Source: Alkalimonas sp. (GTDB lineage: Bacteria > Pseudomonadota > Gammaproteobacteria > Enterobacterales > Alteromonadaceae). Taken from it: 64,000 bases of DNA. Below, in pieces: positions 54,503 to 61,984 of the stretch (positions within the stretch are counted from its first letter, which is position 1; every line of letters begins with the position of its first letter). The stretch is taken from assembly GCF_020831925.1 (NCBI RefSeq), contig NZ_JAFIFQ010000004.1, forward strand, positions 1-64,000, read 5' to 3'. Both the position numbers and the translations under genes were made by a program. Below the pieces are notes generated by a model. It was not told the DNA's origin and made no database searches. It saw only the letters and a program-made list of their open reading frames with translations.

Positions 54503-55090
54503 ATGCAATTCCCGGAAGGCAGCGTCGGCCATACTCTGATGCAAATGCGTGGGATCTGGCACGATAGCGTGGAGCTTTTTGAACTGGATGGCCGGCCACT
54601 GTCCGATGACACCGAAGCCGGCAGCGGCACACCTGGCTCATCCCCTTTTGACAATCTGGTCTATCTGGATTTCGACGGGGAGCAGTTGTGGCTAACCAAT
54701 GTGCACTTTCGTGGCCGGCCGGCTGTAGCCAAAACCTTTAAAGGCCAGCTGCGTGATGGCTTGCTGGTGTTTGATCCGCTGGGTCCTGGAGCCTATGAGA
54801 ATGTTGGTGTCTCGGGAGGTGCAGGCATTCTGACCTTCAATGCCCGCCAACTGGGGCCTGGCACCGATGTCTACATGGAGCCGGATTTCATTCTGCTGAC
54901 CGCACCGGGGCAGCGGATCCGTCACACCGTGTTGTATCGCGATGGCCAGGCAGTTCGCACCCTGACCGCCAAAGGCACCCGGCTGTCGCCCTGTTGCAAA
55001 CAGCGGCATGCATTGGATCCGCGCGGCCCGAATGGCCCTGTGCATGAAACACCCTTTCAATCGTCGATTTGGCAACACCTGAGCCGATAA
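54503..55090 (+). CDS. Calycin-like protein
   Basis: The 195-residue protein has AAGGAG 9 bases upstream of its start. A repeated strand pattern (VYLDFDGEQLWLTNVHFRGRP, GLLVFDPLGPGAYENVGVSGGAGILTFNAR, VYMEPDFILLTAPGQRIRHTVLYRDGQ) suggests an eight-strand barrel with GxW-like IWHDSVELFE at the N-terminus, as in lipocalins and DUF3598-type calycins. No signal peptide. Such barrels bind hydrophobic pigments or bilins. Function here is inferred from context only. Confidence 0.6.
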   Translation: MQFPEGSVGHTLMQMRGIWHDSVELFELDGRPLSDDTEAGSGTPGSSPFDNLVYLDFDGEQLWLTNVHFRGRPAVAKTFKGQLRDGLLVFDPLGPGAYENVGVSGGAGILTFNARQLGPGTDVYMEPDFILLTAPGQRIRHTVLYRDGQAVRTLTAKGTRLSPCCKQRHALDPRGPNGPVHETPFQSSIWQHLSR

Positions 55091-55129
55091 AAAAACAGGC
55101 TGCACCAGTTAAGGTGACTGGGCAGCCTG
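55089..55129. terminator. Terminator between calycin gene and Rieske gene
   Basis: Stem CAGGCTGC/GCAGCCTG (55096-55103 with 55122-55129), with an inner CCAGT/ACTGG. The minus strand follows with a T-run, so it ends the Rieske transcript and may act on both. Confidence 0.75.
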
Positions 55130-55147
55130 CTTCAAACCGTATCAAAG

Positions 55148-56368
55148 CTAGTCCACAATCGACTCGGTGGCATTGGCAGAATCGGTAGTCAGTTCGGAGA
55201 CTTCTTTTTCAAAAGCTTTCAGCGCCTGCGGCTGTCTCACTGGAGCCACAGTAGGCATGGCCTCAAACACCCACTTCTGCCCATTTTCCCGAGCCTCGCG
55301 CCTGGCTGGTGAAGGGATGGTAAGCACAGTGCGGCCTTTGAAACTGTCCCGCTTATCCAAATCGATGTGCCAGCCCTTCTCTTCTATCAGCTTACGCCGT
55401 GCCATGCGAAAGGTACTCATAAACTTATCCGATTTCACCGAAACTTCATTGGCCAGTGTTTCCGGCAAGTAATACGGATTGGATGCCTCAACGATGCGGG
55501 CATCTTCTTCCAAAATGGTCACCAACCGTCTGTGTGAGCTTTTATCAAAGATTTTAAACTTCATAAAGGAGCGGAACTGCCAGGCAAAGGTGCGGGTGGT
55601 GTGCTCATCGACCGGGGTATTGGCATCAAACATCACAATTTGCCAGCCTTCGCGCAAATCGATTTGGATCCGAACTACCATGCCCGGCAATTGCCATTCC
55701 GGATGCACCCTGGTTTCCTGCTTGTCTTTGCGGATCAGTTTACGCCAGCCCAGAAAGCCGCCCTTTAACTGCGGCGGAAACATCACATTGGTAGAGCGAC
55801 CCCACCATTCGTGTTTTTCCACATTGTCGATGTAGTTATCCGGCGCTGTGCTGGGATAGCCAAATACCGGGTGCACAAAAGAGGCATGGGCAATATCAAT
55901 GCCATTTTCCACCACCCGGGACGCTTCAGCCTTCCAGGTAAACTCGGCTGGCAAACCGCGCCAACCCGGATCGCCGTATTGCGGCAAGTCTGGAATGGGA
56001 TAGCGTTCCTCTTCCGGCAAGTCGCCCATAAAGACCCAAATCATGCCGTAACGTTCTTCGACCGGATAAGCATCCACCCTAAACCGCGGTGGTACCTGGA
56101 AATCCGTGCCCTCGGATGGGATTTTCTCACACTTGCCTTTGCCGTTGTATTCCCAGCCATGGTAGGGGCAGACCACACAATCACGCTTTTCATTCAACCA
56201 GCCACCCGCCAGCGCCCCGCCCCGGTGTAAACAGACATTGGCCAGGCATTGAACTTTGCCGGTTAAATCGCGGAACAACACCAGATCCTGCCCCAGCACT
56301 TTGGTTTTAACTGGCTTGTCCTGCACGGTTTTGGACCATTCGGCCACATACCACAGATTGATAATCAT
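55148..56368 (-). CDS. Rieske [2Fe-2S] oxygenase, PAO-like
   Basis: The 406-residue protein has a Rieske domain with CLHRG (Cys46, His48) and CPYHGW (Cys67, His70) and a mononuclear iron site ENGIDIAHASFVHP (Asp158, His161, His166), then EEDARIVE. This is the single-component Rieske oxygenase layout of the group that includes vanillate demethylase, TIC55, chlorophyllide a oxygenase and pheophorbide a oxygenase. There is no C-terminal membrane part or CxxC as in plant PAO. It is divergent from the RCCR 2 gene, and needs an electron donor, probably the rubredoxin reductase. The PAO assignment rests on context. Confidence 0.75.
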   Translation of the reverse strand: MIINLWYVAEWSKTVQDKPVKTKVLGQDLVLFRDLTGKVQCLANVCLHRGGALAGGWLNEKRDCVVCPYHGWEYNGKGKCEKIPSEGTDFQVPPRFRVDAYPVEERYGMIWVFMGDLPEEERYPIPDLPQYGDPGWRGLPAEFTWKAEASRVVENGIDIAHASFVHPVFGYPSTAPDNYIDNVEKHEWWGRSTNVMFPPQLKGGFLGWRKLIRKDKQETRVHPEWQLPGMVVRIQIDLREGWQIVMFDANTPVDEHTTRTFAWQFRSFMKFKIFDKSSHRRLVTILEEDARIVEASNPYYLPETLANEVSVKSDKFMSTFRMARRKLIEEKGWHIDLDKRDSFKGRTVLTIPSPARREARENGQKWVFEAMPTVAPVRQPQALKAFEKEVSELTTDSANATESIVD

Positions 56369-56463
56369 GTACCTTTCCCCTTCTTGACGGATGACTAAAC
56401 ACTATTGATATATGTTTAGCTCAAACTTATGGTTCACTTATACCAGTGATTTTTGCTCAAGGG

Positions 56464-56480
56464 AATGCCTAATTGGCATT
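56464..56480. promoter_or_regulatory. Inverted repeat in Rieske/RCCR2 control region
   Basis: AATGCC-TAATT-GGCATT, a perfect 6-bp repeat with 5-base spacer. It lies 23 bases from the GntR-like site and could be a second operator. It is not seen at the other control regions. Confidence 0.4.
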
Positions 56481-56496
56481 TGCTATTGCTATTTTG

Positions 56497-56518
56497 ATAT
56501 ATTAATATAACAATATAA
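56497..56518. promoter_or_regulatory. Candidate GntR operator (Rieske/RCCR2 intergenic)
   Basis: The plus strand has TAATATAACA (56503-56512), the reverse complement of TGTTATATTA. It matches the palindrome at 54432 and 61912 with one or two changes. Confidence 0.6.
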
Positions 56519-56548
56519 CTTCTGATAGCAAGACAACCGGAAATCATT

Positions 56549-57367
56549 ATGGCAGAAAAAGTACTTAAATCCGTGATCGAGCTGGTCGAGGAAAACCCAT
56601 CCGTCAACAACAGAGCCGTATTTGAGCGCTTATGGGGCATTACTGAAAAAATGATTGCCCGTATTCATGCCCGCTTTGATACTCAGCCGGATCCCTGTTG
56701 CAAACAGTTTCAGGACTACCGCAACCTGTCCGAGCATGCCGGCGAAGGTAGTTTACAAGCCTACAGTGGCAAAGAGATTGACTGGCTGATCCATTCTTAC
56801 ATTGGCTCACCAGAGTCCAGCTTTACCAATATGCACATTACCATCAGCCTGGGGCCGCAGTATTTGGTGCCCAACTTTGGCTTTGCGCTTGGCACCATTC
56901 CGGACTTGTTCCTGTACATGGATTACATTCCCCGTACCGATTTACTGCTGGACATCGACTATGCCGATAAATACTACGAAGCCGTGAACGAGGAGTTTTT
57001 GCAATTGCAGGCAGACTCACGCTTTCGCCCCTTTATCAGCCGCGATCTGTACACCCGGATAGCGATGACGCCTACGGCGGTCGGCTACTGTGCCGATCCG
57101 GATCCAGCGGTGATTGATCTGGTAGAACGCATCGCCAATCAGCGGCTGGATCGCTGGCTGGACTGGGTCGATCAGGCCGAGCAAACGCCGCTGGAAATCC
57201 GCCAGCAATTGATGGCACGCGATGAGCAAATCCGTCGTAATATCTGCGAACGGGATCCGGCCAATAATCTGGCAGCAAAGCTGTTTGGTGAAGAAACCGC
57301 CAAGCAAATGGTTGCGACCCTGTGGGGTGGCAACCGCACTCTGCCACGGCCGGATGGCAGCGGTTAA
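56549..57367 (+). CDS. Red chlorophyll catabolite reductase (RCCR)-like protein 2
   Basis: The 272-residue protein has the same blocks as RCCR-like 1: IDWLIHSYIG, then NFGFALGTIPDLFLYMDYIPRTDLLLDIDYADKYYE, ISRDLYTRIAMTPTAVGY and RRNICERDPANNLAAKLFGEETAKQM. These align with plant RCCR (for example PHRKDL, NPDYLKEYY, SAFSPTA and FPRMFGEEV). It is the first gene of a plus-strand unit ending in a flavin reductase, 18 bases before the rubredoxin reductase. Identity to protein 1 is visibly moderate, so the two probably act on different bilins or stereo-centres. Confidence 0.72.
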   Translation: MAEKVLKSVIELVEENPSVNNRAVFERLWGITEKMIARIHARFDTQPDPCCKQFQDYRNLSEHAGEGSLQAYSGKEIDWLIHSYIGSPESSFTNMHITISLGPQYLVPNFGFALGTIPDLFLYMDYIPRTDLLLDIDYADKYYEAVNEEFLQLQADSRFRPFISRDLYTRIAMTPTAVGYCADPDPAVIDLVERIANQRLDRWLDWVDQAEQTPLEIRQQLMARDEQIRRNICERDPANNLAAKLFGEETAKQMVATLWGGNRTLPRPDGSG

Positions 57368-57385
57368 GCCGAAGGAGACCCGATC

Positions 57386-58780
57386 ATGTCTGTTTATCAG
57401 GTCTGGGAATGTCAGGTTTGTGGCTGGGTGTACGATGAAGCCAAAGGGGCACCGGCAGAAGGCATAGCGCCCGGTACCCGCTGGCAAGACATACCGGACG
57501 ACTGGCTCTGCCCGGAGTGCGGTGTAGGTAAAGAAGATTTTGAGATGGTCGCCAGAACCCTGGCGCCTGCCGCAGGCCCTATAGCCGAGCAGGCACAGAC
57601 TGCGAGGCAGACACAGCAGACACCGCCACTGGTGATCCTGGGTACCGGCCTTGCTGGCTACAATCTGCTGAAAACCTTGCGCGAGCAAGGCTATCAGAGC
57701 TCCATCCTGCTGATCACAGCCGATGATGGCAGTTACTACGCCAAGCCTCAGTTATCCACCGGCTTTGCCAGGCAAAAGTCAGCCGCCGAACTGGTGCAAT
57801 TCAGTGCCGAGCAGATGGCCGAAAAATACCAGGCCGACATTCTTATTTTTAGCCGGGTCGAATGTATAGTGCCGGCAGAAAAATACCTGCAACTGAGCAC
57901 TGGTGGCCGCATCTCCTACCAGAGTCTGGTGCTGGCCTGTGGCGCCAAACCGGTGCAATTGTCGCTGGCTGGCAATGGGTTGCAAGGGGTGCATGCTATC
58001 AATGACTTAATGGATTATGCCCGCTTTCGTACTCTGGCCGCTCAGAAAAAACGCATTCTGGTGATGGGTGCCGGTCTTATTGGCAGTGAATATGCCAATG
58101 ATCTGGCGCAGGCTGGTTTTCAGGTCGATCTGGTTGACCCTCTGCCGGGCCCCTTACATAGCTTAGTACCTGAAGTCGCCAGTCAACGTCTGGCCGCCGC
58201 TTTTGGTCAAGCCGGCATCAACGGGCACTACAACTGCACGGTGCAATCGATTGAACAGAACCCGGCAGGCCTTCAGATCCAATTAAGCAATGGCGAGCAG
58301 CTGGCCGTCGATCTGGTGCTGTCCGCCGTTGGAGTCAAGCCCAATACCCAACTGGCACAAGCCGCCGGTCTGGCTGTTCATCAAGGGATCCAGGTGAACC
58401 GGCAACTGCAGAGCTCCGAGCCGGATATTTATGCCATCGGTGATTGCGCCGAAGTGGCCGGCCTGGTCCGGGTCTATGTTCAGCCCTTGCTGGCTCAGGT
58501 CAAGGCATTGGCCAACACCCTTAGCGGCACACCAACAGAAGTCAGCTATGGCGTGATGCCGGTCAGTATTAAAACCACCCTGCATCCGGTGGTGGTTAAC
58601 CCACCACCAGCCGGGGCAACCGGACGATGGCAGTGCGACAACGACAGCGACCAGGGGGTTTGCGCCCGCTTTATCGGTGCCGAAGGCCAGTTACTGGGGT
58701 ATGTCCTGACCGGGCAGCACACCAGTCAGGCCGCCAGGTTCAATCAACAATGTCCGGCCCTGCTGCCGGTATCATGCTAA
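57386..58780 (+). CDS. Rubredoxin-NAD(P)H:rubredoxin reductase fusion
   Basis: The 464-residue protein joins an N-terminal rubredoxin (Cys9-x2-Cys12, Cys42-x2-Cys45 with WVYDEAKG and DDWLCPECG) to a FAD/NAD reductase: VILGTGLAGYNLL near residue 77, ILVMGAGLIGSEYANDL near 215 and DIYAIGDCAEV near 345. It is a self-contained electron-transfer chain from NAD(P)H to a one-electron acceptor. By position it is the likely donor for the RCCR-like or the Rieske enzyme, replacing plant ferredoxin. GAAGGAG precedes the start. Confidence 0.9.
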   Translation: MSVYQVWECQVCGWVYDEAKGAPAEGIAPGTRWQDIPDDWLCPECGVGKEDFEMVARTLAPAAGPIAEQAQTARQTQQTPPLVILGTGLAGYNLLKTLREQGYQSSILLITADDGSYYAKPQLSTGFARQKSAAELVQFSAEQMAEKYQADILIFSRVECIVPAEKYLQLSTGGRISYQSLVLACGAKPVQLSLAGNGLQGVHAINDLMDYARFRTLAAQKKRILVMGAGLIGSEYANDLAQAGFQVDLVDPLPGPLHSLVPEVASQRLAAAFGQAGINGHYNCTVQSIEQNPAGLQIQLSNGEQLAVDLVLSAVGVKPNTQLAQAAGLAVHQGIQVNRQLQSSEPDIYAIGDCAEVAGLVRVYVQPLLAQVKALANTLSGTPTEVSYGVMPVSIKTTLHPVVVNPPPAGATGRWQCDNDSDQGVCARFIGAEGQLLGYVLTGQHTSQAARFNQQCPALLPVSC

Positions 58781-58782
58781 CA

Positions 58783-58803
58783 AACGGCAGCGCCGCCGTT
58801 TTT
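58783..58803 (+). terminator. Terminator after the rubredoxin reductase gene
   Basis: Stem AACGGC/GCCGTT with 6-base loop and a run of five T. It may lower expression of the calycin and flavin reductase genes behind it. Confidence 0.6.
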
Positions 58804-58830
58804 GGATAGACACTAACAAAGGTATTCTTT

Positions 58831-59805
58831 ATGTCTGAACAGCAGCCCAGTAAATTTCAGCAAGCCATCACCGGAGAATGGCACGGTATCCCATCGGTAT
58901 TTGATGCCGACGGCAATCACACCGGCTTTAATAAAGTCAACCGCGCCAGTGTGTTTGAAGGTGATCGCACCACCTACTGGATGGAAACCGATTTTCGCAA
59001 CAGCGGCCCGCTGCGCAATCGTTTTGATACCGCCGGCGCTCGCTTTGAGTTTGGCGTCATCGACAGCGACAGCAATCGGGTTTACTGCGGCCCCGATTTC
59101 ATGGGCTCAGGCCGCCCTTATGGTTTATTGGTCGACTCCAACTATTACTCGCCCGGTTGGAATACCGACTTACGTACCGTCAATCTGATCCTGCCGAAGC
59201 ACGGCTTGCAGGTCTATTCCTCGCAACTGTTCGAAGCAGATACCCTGGTGGCGGTCTTCAATGGCCTCTACGTGGTAACACAGGATCATGCCAGCAACCA
59301 GGATACGCAGGCTTTTGTCGATAGTTTCCTGCAGCAGGAGCAAGCCAACGCCAGCAAACCTTTTATCCTGCCGGTAAAACATGCCGGACAGTGGCGTGGT
59401 GAGTTTGAAGTCTATAACGATAGCCAGCAGCTGCTTGGCAGCTGCGCTGTGCTGATCGATTACACCCCACTCTCGCTGACCAGTGCTGAGGTGACTGTGC
59501 ATCTGACCGGTGCCATTGAACGAACCTTTAGTTACCGTCGCAGCCGTAACAATCAGGTACACCGCTTTGAAGGACCCGATGTCTATGGCAATGGCCGCGC
59601 CTATGGCCGCTACCTGTGGAGCACTCAACACTTTTATGGCGAAGCCTTCAAACTGAAAAGTCGCGACACCCTGCTCGATCAGCAAGGCACGCTCTGCTGT
59701 GTCTGGAACTTCTATGCTGGCGGCAAGGAGCAGCTGACCGCCTTTGGGGTACTGGACTGGCATCAGGGTGAGCAAATACTACAGGCTCGTTATGTTCAAC
59801 CTTAA
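58831..59805 (+). CDS. Two-domain calycin-like (DUF3598-type?) protein
   Basis: The 324-residue protein has an internal repeat. Residues about 13-165 start GEWHGIPSVFDADGN and contain CGPDFMGSGRPYGLLVD; residues about 185-320 start GQWRGEFEVYND and contain EGPDVYGNGRAYGRYL. Both have the GxW start and the GPDxxGxGRxYG motif, so it looks like a duplicated barrel. Resemblance to DUF3598 (calycin) is only by pattern. No signal peptide. It may bind a bilin or chlorophyll derivative. The gene is between the reductase and flavin reductase. Confidence 0.65.
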   Translation: MSEQQPSKFQQAITGEWHGIPSVFDADGNHTGFNKVNRASVFEGDRTTYWMETDFRNSGPLRNRFDTAGARFEFGVIDSDSNRVYCGPDFMGSGRPYGLLVDSNYYSPGWNTDLRTVNLILPKHGLQVYSSQLFEADTLVAVFNGLYVVTQDHASNQDTQAFVDSFLQQEQANASKPFILPVKHAGQWRGEFEVYNDSQQLLGSCAVLIDYTPLSLTSAEVTVHLTGAIERTFSYRRSRNNQVHRFEGPDVYGNGRAYGRYLWSTQHFYGEAFKLKSRDTLLDQQGTLCCVWNFYAGGKEQLTAFGVLDWHQGEQILQARYVQP

Positions 59806-59834
59806 GCTAGCCAAGCGCTCAAAGGAGAATTCTA

Positions 59835-60335
59835 ATGAATTACCCAAGCTTTGACAGCCGTGATTTTCGCCAGGCCTTAGGGCAGTTTCCCACCGGAGTC
59901 ACCATTATCACCTGCAAAACCAGCGCCGGCGAGAACGTCGGCATGACGGCCAGCAGTTTTAACTCGGTGTCGCTGGAGCCGCCACTGGTGCTCTGGAGTA
60001 TTGCCAAAGGTGCCTGGTCACTGGCCGCTTTTGCCGAAGCCAGGCACTTTGCCATTCATGTGCTGGCAGCGCATCAACAGGAGCTGTCCAATCAGTTTGC
60101 CCGCCAGGGAGCCGATAAGTTTCATGGCATCAACACCGATGAAGGCTTAGGGGGTGCGCCCTTATTGCAGGATTATTGCGCCCGCTTTCAATGCCAGATG
60201 CTGCATCAATACGATGGCGGCGATCATCTGATCCTGGTCGGGCGGGTGCTGGATTTTTGCAGCAAACCACAAGCCCCGCTGGTTTTTCACAGCGGCCGCT
60301 ACGCCAGGCTGGAAGAGGCTGCCGTTGTCATTTAA
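59835..60335 (+). CDS. Flavin reductase-like (HpaC/NtaB family) protein
   Basis: The 166-residue protein starts with RDFRQALGQFPTGVTIITCKT and has MTASSFNSVSLEPPLVLW, then FAIHVLAAHQQELSNQFA and GGDHLILVGRVLDF, the full FMN-binding split-barrel pattern of flavin reductases (PF01613). These supply reduced flavin to oxygenases. The partner oxygenase is not visible, unless the flavin is used by the RCCR or reductase. It ends a plus-strand unit, followed by a terminator. Confidence 0.88.
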   Translation: MNYPSFDSRDFRQALGQFPTGVTIITCKTSAGENVGMTASSFNSVSLEPPLVLWSIAKGAWSLAAFAEARHFAIHVLAAHQQELSNQFARQGADKFHGINTDEGLGGAPLLQDYCARFQCQMLHQYDGGDHLILVGRVLDFCSKPQAPLVFHSGRYARLEEAAVVI

Positions 60336-60340
60336 TCGCA

Positions 60341-60371
60341 AAAAAGCCGTGCCCCACTGGCACGGCTTTTT
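60341..60371. terminator. Bidirectional terminator after the flavin reductase and GST genes
   Basis: AAAAAGCCGTGCC/GGCACGGCTTTTT with a 5-base loop, with A and T runs on both sides, between convergent genes. Confidence 0.88.
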
Positions 60372-60406
60372 GCAAGAAACCGTCTTAAACATTTCAGGCC
60401 GCTTAA

Positions 60407-61048
60407 CTAGCGGTTGGCAAAGGCCTGAAACGCCTGCTCCATTTCATCGATACCGGCTTTGACCGCCTCAAACTGCATCATCTGCGACCACCAGTCCTGT
60501 AAGGCCGCTTGCTCCGCCAATAAATCGCTGTCATGCCCTAGCATTCGGGGCAAGGCCAGTACAAAGTACAGCACAGGTACTAAGGCAATATCGGCCAGAT
60601 CCAGCCCTCGCTCAGCCAAAGGCCCGGCCTGGCGCCAAATCACATTGGCTTTAGCCAGTTCCTGCCTGAGCAAAGCCAATTGCGCTGGCACATCGACCTG
60701 CTGGCGACCCAGCAAGACGCTAAACAGCGGAAAAGCAGCCGGAGCCAGCTGGGTATCGGCAAAACGGCCCCGCGCATTCATTTGTGCTTGCAACCAGGGA
60801 TCTTCAGGCTGAAAGGATGGTGTATTATGAACACTTTCCAGATACTGCATAATGCTCCAGGACTCGGCCAGACACTCGCCATCCTCCCGCACCAGCACCG
60901 GGATCTTGCCGTATGGATACTTGCGGACAAAGGCCGGTGTGCGCAATGGCACATCCGGTGGCTCAATGGCAATATCCAGCTGCTTTAAGCGGATCAGGGT
61001 CCGGACCCTGGTAGCGTAAGGTGACAAATCAGAACTGAGTAATTTCAT
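60407..61048 (-). CDS. Glutathione S-transferase family protein
   Basis: The 213-residue protein has a thioredoxin-like N-terminal domain (SSDLSPYATRVRTLIRL, GKIPVLVREDG, ESWSIMQYLE with the glutathione Ser/Glu site) and an all-helical C-terminal domain. The SPYATRV motif has Ser at the catalytic end, so a maleylacetoacetate isomerase-like (zeta) or omega type is possible. In the pathway it could conjugate or isomerise a maleyl intermediate. It is co-transcribed with the membrane protein. Confidence 0.85.
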   Translation of the reverse strand: MKLLSSDLSPYATRVRTLIRLKQLDIAIEPPDVPLRTPAFVRKYPYGKIPVLVREDGECLAESWSIMQYLESVHNTPSFQPEDPWLQAQMNARGRFADTQLAPAAFPLFSVLLGRQQVDVPAQLALLRQELAKANVIWRQAGPLAERGLDLADIALVPVLYFVLALPRMLGHDSDLLAEQAALQDWWSQMMQFEAVKAGIDEMEQAFQAFANR

Positions 61049-61061
61049 GGCGTACCTGTCA

Positions 61062-61727
61062 TCAAAGTTGGATTAAATGCGTACCGATGGCTGCATTGAT
61101 CAGCAAGCCCAGCCAGATGGTGTACACATACCATCTGGCTTTGGCCAGCGCCTGCTGCATGCTGCGATCAGACTGTGGCTGAATGCCGTGCTGAATCATC
61201 TGTTGCCAGGCCTGCATAAAAGGTTTTAACGCAAGGCGAATGCCAAGGCCGCACCCAACCAGGCCAGCAAACACCGTGAGCTTGACCGCCATCCGGGCTG
61301 TCAGCCAGGGTTCGGCCAAAAGCACCGTAGCAGCCAACAGCAAACACAGCCCTATCACGACACAGCGAAAGACGAAATCAAAACGGCCCAGACCCGCCAG
61401 CCAGGGTTTTCCCTTCACAAAGTGCAACACCAGCACCATGGCAAACCAAAACAGACCAATCAGCCAGACGAGCAATACCATACTGGCAGGAAGCTGGATC
61501 ATGCCAAGTACAGCGCCTAGATGGAGACCGCTCGGTAAGATCAACGGCATGCATAAACGCGGCCCCTGATCCACACCGAGCATAATGTTGAGCGCTGTCG
61601 AGCGCTGGGCAACCGTCAGATCGGCACGTGCCACAAAGCGCGACGCGTAAAAGGTTCCAAGATCGCCGCCCAACCAATACACGAACAGCAACAAGTGAAT
61701 AAAATTCAGCAGTAAAATTTCAGACAT
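61062..61727 (-). CDS. Integral membrane protein, HemJ/CopD-like
   Basis: I start at 61727 (MSEILLLNFIHLL), which has AAAGG about 10 bases upstream; a longer frame to 61829 would run toward the operator region. The 221-residue protein has five or six membrane helices. The first (NFIHLLLFVYWLGGDLG) with its His and the WxGG pattern is like the HemJ/CopD superfamily, which binds heme. I cannot assign a function. It is divergent from gntR and precedes the GST gene. Confidence 0.6.
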   Translation of the reverse strand: MSEILLLNFIHLLLFVYWLGGDLGTFYASRFVARADLTVAQRSTALNIMLGVDQGPRLCMPLILPSGLHLGAVLGMIQLPASMVLLVWLIGLFWFAMVLVLHFVKGKPWLAGLGRFDFVFRCVVIGLCLLLAATVLLAEPWLTARMAVKLTVFAGLVGCGLGIRLALKPFMQAWQQMIQHGIQPQSDRSMQQALAKARWYVYTIWLGLLINAAIGTHLIQL

Positions 61728-61907
61728 CAATAAAGGACCTTTCTGATTGAACTGACCCCAGAGCCAGACCGTAAGCCAACACAGGATGCCTGTTGTTGTA
61801 ACACAGTGCCCCTGGCTCCTTATTGACAAAGGGCAAAACTAAATAAAAGCCTGGCTCCTGCAGCAAAAAGTCGACTTTGATACGGTTCGGCGCTAGCCAT
61901 AATTGAA

Positions 61908-61924
61908 TTATTGTTATATCATTT
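61908..61924. promoter_or_regulatory. Candidate GntR operator (membrane gene/gntR intergenic)
   Basis: TATTGTTATATCATTT contains TGTTATATCA (61912-61921), one base off the perfect palindrome at 54432. Its place upstream of the regulator itself suggests autoregulation. Confidence 0.65.
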
Positions 61925-61984
61925 CTTGGTTATCACCTGTCGTACAAAGACGGAAAAACTTCAACACAAGGAAAATTATCGGTT

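Noticed and set aside
57017-57688. Minus-strand 223-residue frame
   Set aside because: Antisense to the RCCR-like 2 and rubredoxin genes; no motif, no ribosome site.
59170-59775. Minus-strand 201-residue frame
   Set aside because: Antisense to the two-domain calycin-like gene; no motif.
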